Positions 16,819-19,659 of a DNA stretch of 19,659 nucleotides are shown here, one piece after another. Positions within the stretch are counted from its first letter, which is position 1. Every line of letters starts with the position of its first letter. The stretch lies in the NCBI GenBank assembly GCA_045534165.1, contig JAZSJD010000028.1, positions 1-19,659 of the forward strand. Direction: 5' to 3'. The notes beneath the pieces were generated by a model that saw nothing but the letters and a program-made list of their open reading frames with translations, was not told where the DNA came from and ran no database searches. The DNA is from SIG575 sp045534165 (GTDB taxonomy: Bacteria; Bacillota; Clostridia; Oscillospirales; Acutalibacteraceae). Position numbers and translations under genes: made by a program.

Positions 16819-17782
16819 TATTACAAAACTTTCGTGTGATGCAATAGTAAATGCTGCTAATTCCACACTCTTGGGTGGTGGGGGAGTTGACGGTGCAATC
16901 CATCGTGCAGCAGGTCCTGAATTGCTTGAAGAATGTAAAACTTTAGGTGGATGTCATACAGGTCAGGCAAAAATAACCAAAGGTTATAATCTGCCTTCAA
17001 AATATATAATTCATACAGTAGGACCGATTTATTCTGATGGCAAAAGTGGTGAGGAAGAAAAACTTTCTTCCTGCTATCGTGAATGTTTAAAATTAGCAAA
17101 AGAAAATAATTGCGAAGATATTGCTTTTCCCCTTATTTCTTCAGGTGCATATGGTTATCCGAAAGATAAAGCTTTAAGAGTTGCAATTGATACAATCAGC
17201 GAATTTTTATCTGAAAATGAAATGATGGTTTATCTTGTTGTGTTTGATAAAAAAGCATTTCAGATAAGCGAAAAACTATTTTTTGATATTAAATCATATA
17301 TTGATGACACGTATGTTGATTTGCATGCACCTCTTCGCAACGAGAGAAGAAGAGAAGAGTTTATTCCGTGTTGTGCATCAATTTGTATTGATAAGAAAAT
17401 ATCAGAACCTGAACATGATCTTGAAGATTTGCTCTCAAAAGTTGATGAAAGCTTTTCACAGATGCTTTTGAGAAAAATTGATGAAAAAGGTATCAAGGAT
17501 TCTGAGTGTTACAAAAAGGCTAATGTGGACAGAAAACTGTTTTCTAAAATACGTAATGACATTAATTATAAACCAAAGAAAACTACTGCCATTGCCTTCG
17601 CAGTTTCCCTTGAATTGTCTCTTGACGAAACAAACGAAATGTTGGAAAAAGCAGGATACGCCCTTTCTCACAGCAATAAATTTGATATAATAATTGAGTA
17701 TTTTATTTCAAAAGGTAACTATAACATTTTTGAAATAAATGAAGCTTTGTTTGCTTTTGACCAGAGCTTGCTGGGCGTGTAA
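16793..17782 (+). CDS. Macro-domain protein with helical C-terminal domain
   Basis: Cytoplasmic protein of 329 residues. Residues 1-165 are a macro domain of the MacroD/YmdB type, which binds ADP-ribose and may hydrolyse O-acetyl-ADP-ribose or ADP-ribosylated targets. Visible motifs are Asp9 in RNDITKL, NAANSTLLGGGGVDGAIHRAAG (from Asn20; the Asn23 and Gly-loop region line the ligand site) and PLISSGAYGYP (113-123). A charged linker (about 180-218) leads to a helical domain (about 220-329) with DRKLFSKIRND, KTTAIAFAVSLELSLDETNE and EKAGYALSHS, resembling an XRE-type helix-turn-helix. I have seen similar domains in Firmicutes, but its role is not known to me. ATG 16793 is preceded by GGGTGA (16782-16787) inside the upstream gene. 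A promoter for both genes lies at 16123. ADP-ribose signalling is a plausible but untested role. Confidence 0.87.
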   Translation: MPIQIIRNDITKLSCDAIVNAANSTLLGGGGVDGAIHRAAGPELLEECKTLGGCHTGQAKITKGYNLPSKYIIHTVGPIYSDGKSGEEEKLSSCYRECLKLAKENNCEDIAFPLISSGAYGYPKDKALRVAIDTISEFLSENEMMVYLVVFDKKAFQISEKLFFDIKSYIDDTYVDLHAPLRNERRREEFIPCCASICIDKKISEPEHDLEDLLSKVDESFSQMLLRKIDEKGIKDSECYKKANVDRKLFSKIRNDINYKPKKTTAIAFAVSLELSLDETNEMLEKAGYALSHSNKFDIIIEYFISKGNYNIFEINEALFAFDQSLLGV

Positions 17783-17838
17783 ATTACATATAACAGAACT
17801 GATTTTAACGTCCGTAGTGCAGGATCATGGCACCAACC

Positions 17839-17890
17839 TTGCCATTTTGCTGTTATCCTCGAGCGATAGCGAAGGATCTCAAAATGGCAA
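17839..17890. repeat. Palindromic repeat unit 1 (conserved core, private arms)
   Basis: Perfect 11-bp arms TTGCCATTTTG (17839-17849) and CAAAATGGCAA (17880-17890) enclose a 30-bp core containing TTATCCTCGAGCGATAGCG and GAAGGATC. The core is itself partly self-complementary (ATCCTC with GAAGGAT). The same core recurs in units 2 and 3 nearby. Confidence 0.8.
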
Positions 17891-17899
17891 ACATCTCAA

Positions 17900-17946
17900 T
17901 TCTTTTTTCGTCATCCTCGATTGAAACGAAGGATCAGAAAAAAGGA
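17900..17946. repeat. Palindromic repeat unit 2
   Basis: Arms TTCTTTTTTC (17900-17909) and GAAAAAAGGA (17937-17946) pair with one wobble. They enclose the core GTCATCCTCGA...GAAGGATCA in the same orientation as unit 1. The arms differ completely from those of unit 1. Confidence 0.7.
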
Positions 17947-17960
17947 AAACAGCAAACTAT

Positions 17961-18012
17961 AACACCACCGGGATTCTTCGCTTTGCTCGAGAATGACACG
18001 GCGGTGTTTTTT
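17961..18012. repeat. Palindromic repeat unit 3 (inverted core), terminator-like
   Basis: Arms AACACCACCG (17961-17970) and CGGCGGTGTT (17999-18008) have one mismatch. They enclose GATTCTTCGC...GCTCGAGAATGAC, the unit 1 and 2 core in the opposite orientation. T6 follows (18007-18012), so on the + strand this could also terminate the macro-domain transcript. Confidence 0.75.
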
Positions 18013-18067
18013 GACACGTTTGGAAATTTTACAACTAAATTATAATTTAGCTGTTTGTTTAATGTTG

Positions 18068-18150
18068 CATTGTAGGGAATGGCGGTTTCCGACATTCCGT
18101 AAGTAACATATATTTTAACGGTTTGTCGACAAGCGCCAAACCCTACAATG
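18068..18150. repeat. 83-bp inverted-repeat element with 17-bp ends
   Basis: CATTGTAGGGAATGGCG (18068-18084) and the complement of 18134-18150 match at 15 of 17 positions. Within it are smaller hairpins (GGAATG...CATTCC and GGTTTG...CAAACC). It has no room for a gene, which fits a non-autonomous MITE/REP-like element. The surrounding stretch 17783-18303 has no gene. It also holds a perfect 16-bp palindrome CTAAATTATAATTTAG (18035-18050) and a GTGGAC/GTCCAC hairpin (18179-18193). Confidence 0.65.
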
Positions 18151-18242
18151 TTAAAATCCGTACAACATATATTCAGGTGTGGACGGAGTCCACCCACACT
18201 TCTTCACTCTTACTTCTTACCTATTACTTCAATTATAATTTG

Positions 18243-18271
18243 TTGCAATATTTTAAGAATGGTAGTATAAT
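18243..18271 (+). promoter_or_regulatory. Promoter of the RCC1-repeat protein gene
   Basis: TTGCAA (18243-18248), a 17-bp spacer and consensus TATAAT (18266-18271). It lies 32 bp upstream of ATG 18304, with SD AGGAG at 18290-18294. Confidence 0.75.
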
Positions 18272-18303
18272 GTTTCTATATTAAAATTCAGGAGAAAGAT
18301 ATT

Positions 18304-19359
18304 ATGATTAAATGCCCGGAATGTGGAAAAGAATTACCTGATGGTGCGAGATTCTGTTGTTTCTGTGGGGCGACTACATCAAAAGGTGACCTTACAGATT
18401 ATACTAAGGCTGAAAAAGATACTCACTCTGAAATTTATACTCAGCCTGAAGATTTTTCTCAACCCGAAACTCATGTTGAATCAGAAAAAAAGGAAACAAT
18501 TAAAAAGAAAAGTCTTGAGGGGAAAAGGTTTTCAGCAAAGAAAATTGCACTAATTGCAGTTGCTGTTGTGGTCGCTGTGACAGCAATAATTGTTGTGCCT
18601 AAAATCAGCAAAACGCCACAAACAAATCCACCTGAAAATGCACCACAAACAAATCCATCACAAAACATAAATCTGTTTACTGATATTTCTTCGATTTCAG
18701 CAGGTTATTCTTACACAGTGGGCCTGAAAAAAGACGGTACAGTAGTTGTAGTAGGTAGTGGCGATGAATGTGAGGTTGAAGGTTGGGAAGATATTGTAGC
18801 AATTTCAGCAGGTGATTATTATACGGTGGGCCTGAAAAAAGACGGCACAGTTGTTACAGTAGGTTGGAATGAGTATGGTGAATGTGATGTTGAAGATTGG
18901 GGAGATATTGTAGCAATTTCAGCAGGATGGAATCACACTGTTGGTCTGAAAAAAGACGGTACAGTTGTTGCAGTAGGTTGGAATGAGTTTGGTCAATGTG
19001 ATGTTGAAGATTGGGAAGATATTGTAGCAATTTCAGCAGGAACTGATTACACGATAGGCCTAAAAAAAGACGGTACAGTTGTTGCAGTAGGTTATTTACT
19101 ATCATTAGACGTTGAAGATTGGGAAAATATTGTAGCGATTTCAACGGGAAATGATCACGCAGTTGGGCTCAAAAATGACGGTACAGTAGTTGCAGTACGT
19201 GATAATATGTATGGTCAATGTAATGTTGAAGATTGGGAAGATATTGTAGCGATTTCAGCAGGAGAGTCTCACACAGTAGGCTTGAAAAAAGACGGTACAG
19301 TTGTTGCAGTAGGTAATAATTACTATGGTCAATGTGATGTATCTGTTGATATAAACTGA
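18304..19359 (+). CDS. Zinc-ribbon, transmembrane, RCC1-like repeat protein
   Basis: Predicted 351-residue membrane-anchored protein. Residues 1-24 are a zinc-ribbon (Cys4, Cys7, Cys18, Cys21). A charged, low-complexity linker with repeated Q-P-E motifs follows (about 25-78). A single transmembrane helix lies at 81-98 (IALIAVAVVVAVTAIIVV) after a KRFSAKK stop. A Pro/Asn/Thr-rich stalk (101-123) leads to six tandem repeats of about 38 residues (128-351) of the form ISAGxxxTVGLKKDGTVVAVGWNxYGQCDVEDWEDIVA. These are compact RCC1-type repeats expected to form a beta-propeller. The positive-inside rule places the zinc-ribbon in the cytoplasm and the propeller outside. Repeat 4 is two residues shorter and repeat 5 loses a Gly (VAVRDN). 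It has its own promoter and terminator. The function is unknown; a sensor or ligand-binding receptor is possible. Confidence 0.85.
   Translation: MIKCPECGKELPDGARFCCFCGATTSKGDLTDYTKAEKDTHSEIYTQPEDFSQPETHVESEKKETIKKKSLEGKRFSAKKIALIAVAVVVAVTAIIVVPKISKTPQTNPPENAPQTNPSQNINLFTDISSISAGYSYTVGLKKDGTVVVVGSGDECEVEGWEDIVAISAGDYYTVGLKKDGTVVTVGWNEYGECDVEDWGDIVAISAGWNHTVGLKKDGTVVAVGWNEFGQCDVEDWEDIVAISAGTDYTIGLKKDGTVVAVGYLLSLDVEDWENIVAISTGNDHAVGLKNDGTVVAVRDNMYGQCNVEDWEDIVAISAGESHTVGLKKDGTVVAVGNNYYGQCDVSVDIN
18694..19347 (+). repeat. Six tandem 108-114-bp coding repeats (RCC1-like)
   Basis: Near-identical DNA blocks recur, for example GATATTGTAGCAATTTCAGC (once per repeat) and AAAAAAGACGGTACAGT. Identity between neighbouring repeats is high even at third codon positions, pointing to recent duplication or gene conversion. 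Confidence 0.85.
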
Positions 19360-19376
19360 CATCAGTGATAGCATAA

Positions 19377-19470
19377 AGTCTCCCCTTGGAAATGCAAGGG
19401 GAGATGTCATTTTTGCAAGAAAATGACAGAGGGGATTTTTCGCTTAAATTTGTCGCTTTTCAGGCGACCT
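19377..19470. repeat. Compound palindromic (REP-like) intergenic element
   Basis: Three hairpins follow one another: 19379-19404, 19406-19427 and GTCGC/GCGAC at 19452-19468. The block CTCCCC ... AAGGGGAG ... GACAGAGGGGA resembles repeated intergenic palindromes I associate with gut Clostridia. Copy number cannot be tested within the window. The stretch 19360-19553 has no gene. Confidence 0.45.
19379..19414 (+). terminator. Terminator after the RCC1-repeat gene
   Basis: The perfect 10-bp stem TCTCCCCTTG (19379-19388) with CAAGGGGAGA (19395-19404) has a 6-nt loop and is followed by TGTCATTTTT. A second stem, GTCATTTT (19406-19413) with AAAATGAC (19420-19427), begins immediately after. Confidence 0.7.
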
Positions 19471-19490
19471 TTCAAAGTAAAAAACTCTAT

Positions 19491-19539
19491 ATAATATGGC
19501 TGTAAGGTGGAAACACCAAACAGCCATATTATTTTTTTT
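19491..19539 (+). terminator. Terminator-like hairpin directly upstream of the vWA gene SD
   Basis: A perfect 12-bp stem (19491-19502 with 19521-19532) has an inner GGTG-GAAA-CACC stem capped by a GNRA tetraloop (19506-19517). It is followed by T8 (19532-19539) and then at once by GGAGG (19540-19544). It may attenuate transcription into the vWA gene, stop read-through, or structure the leader. Confidence 0.6.
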
Positions 19540-19553
19540 GGAGGTATTTTAAA

Positions 19554-19659
19554 ATGAAAAACAACATCACAGAAATGGTATTTATTCTTGACAGAAGCGG
19601 TTCAATGTCAGGTCTTGAAAAAGACACTATCGGCGGTTTTAACTCAATGATTGAAAAGC
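19554..19659 (+). CDS. vWA-domain protein, N-terminal fragment (3' end outside window)
   Basis: Only 35 codons are visible. They begin a von Willebrand factor A domain: a beta-strand (ITEMVFILDRSGSM) ending in the MIDAS metal-binding motif D-R-S-G-S-M, then G-L-E-K-D-T-I-G-G-F-N-S-M-I-E. There is no signal peptide, so it is predicted to be cytoplasmic. The start resembles bacterial TerY/VWA-like proteins found in stress and signalling loci. The strong GGAGG SD (19540-19544) fixes the ATG. It lies just after a terminator-like hairpin and a -10-like TATAAT (19490-19495) that lacks a good -35. Domains downstream of the window edge are unknown. Confidence 0.85.
   Translation, partial: MKNNITEMVFILDRSGSMSGLEKDTIGGFNSMIEK

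Noticed and set aside
17739..18197. Short frames across the palindrome-rich gap on both strands
   Set aside because: They span the inverted repeats, change frame with each unit and have no plausible start signals.
18854..19144. 96-codon minus-strand frame within the RCC1 repeats
   Set aside because: It is antisense to the repeat array, and its apparent repeats mirror those of the real gene. There is no SD.
18694..19347. CRISPR-like array
   Set aside because: The regular repeats are 108-114 bp, in one open frame and encode RCC1-like blades; there are no spacers or cas genes.
19490..19495. TATAAT as a confident promoter for the vWA gene
   Set aside because: No acceptable -35 lies 16-18 bp upstream, and it overlaps the hairpin arm. 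It was kept only as a possibility in the leader finding.

Overview
The window looks like a chromosomal segment of a low-GC, anaerobic, gut-type Clostridia, most likely Oscillospiraceae/Ruminococcaceae. The reasons are A/T-rich codon use, strong SD sequences (AGGAG/GGAGG), sigma-A promoters with 17-bp spacers, a type I dockerin on a secreted protein, a class III (oxygen-sensitive) ribonucleotide reductase, and several carbohydrate-active enzymes. This placement is inferred from gene content; no 16S or other phylogenetic marker is present. No tRNA, rRNA, CRISPR array, prophage or transposase was seen.

Bases 1-8093 are a sugar-use region. The 3' end of a GH2 glycosidase is followed by a WYL-domain regulator. 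A strong promoter then drives a BadF/NagK-type sugar kinase and a GH4 6-phospho-glycosidase, and the pair ends at a bidirectional terminator shared with a convergent D-2-hydroxyacid dehydrogenase. Back to back with the dehydrogenase runs a VTT/TVP38 membrane protein, then galactokinase (overlapping by 14 bp) and an alpha/beta esterase, closed by a strong terminator. The kinase plus GH4 pair suggests intracellular phosphorylation of a glycoside followed by NAD-dependent hydrolysis, without a PTS in view.

Bases 8094-13368 encode cell-surface biology. A 1552-residue secreted protein is built from two GLUG-type modules followed by two beta-helix modules and a C-terminal dockerin. A small secreted Ig-like (BIG2-type) protein with an aromatic hydrophobic C-terminus follows in the same apparent transcript.

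Bases 13369-16110 hold the anaerobic ribonucleotide reductase nrdD, with a near-consensus promoter covered by two NrdR-box-like palindromes and two more box-like sites further upstream. The enzyme carries a glutaredoxin-like domain fused at its C-terminus, and no nrdG follows it.

Bases 16111-19659 are the most accessory-looking part. They hold a double zinc-ribbon membrane protein overlapping a macro-domain protein with an uncharacterised helical C-terminal domain, a roughly 520-bp intergenic region packed with palindromic repeats, a zinc-ribbon/transmembrane/RCC1-like repeat protein, more palindromic repeats, and the first 35 codons of a vWA (MIDAS) protein whose SD follows directly after a terminator-like hairpin. 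Macro, vWA and zinc-ribbon proteins are recurring parts of bacterial stress-signalling neighbourhoods, so this end is the best candidate for an undescribed system, but that is inference.
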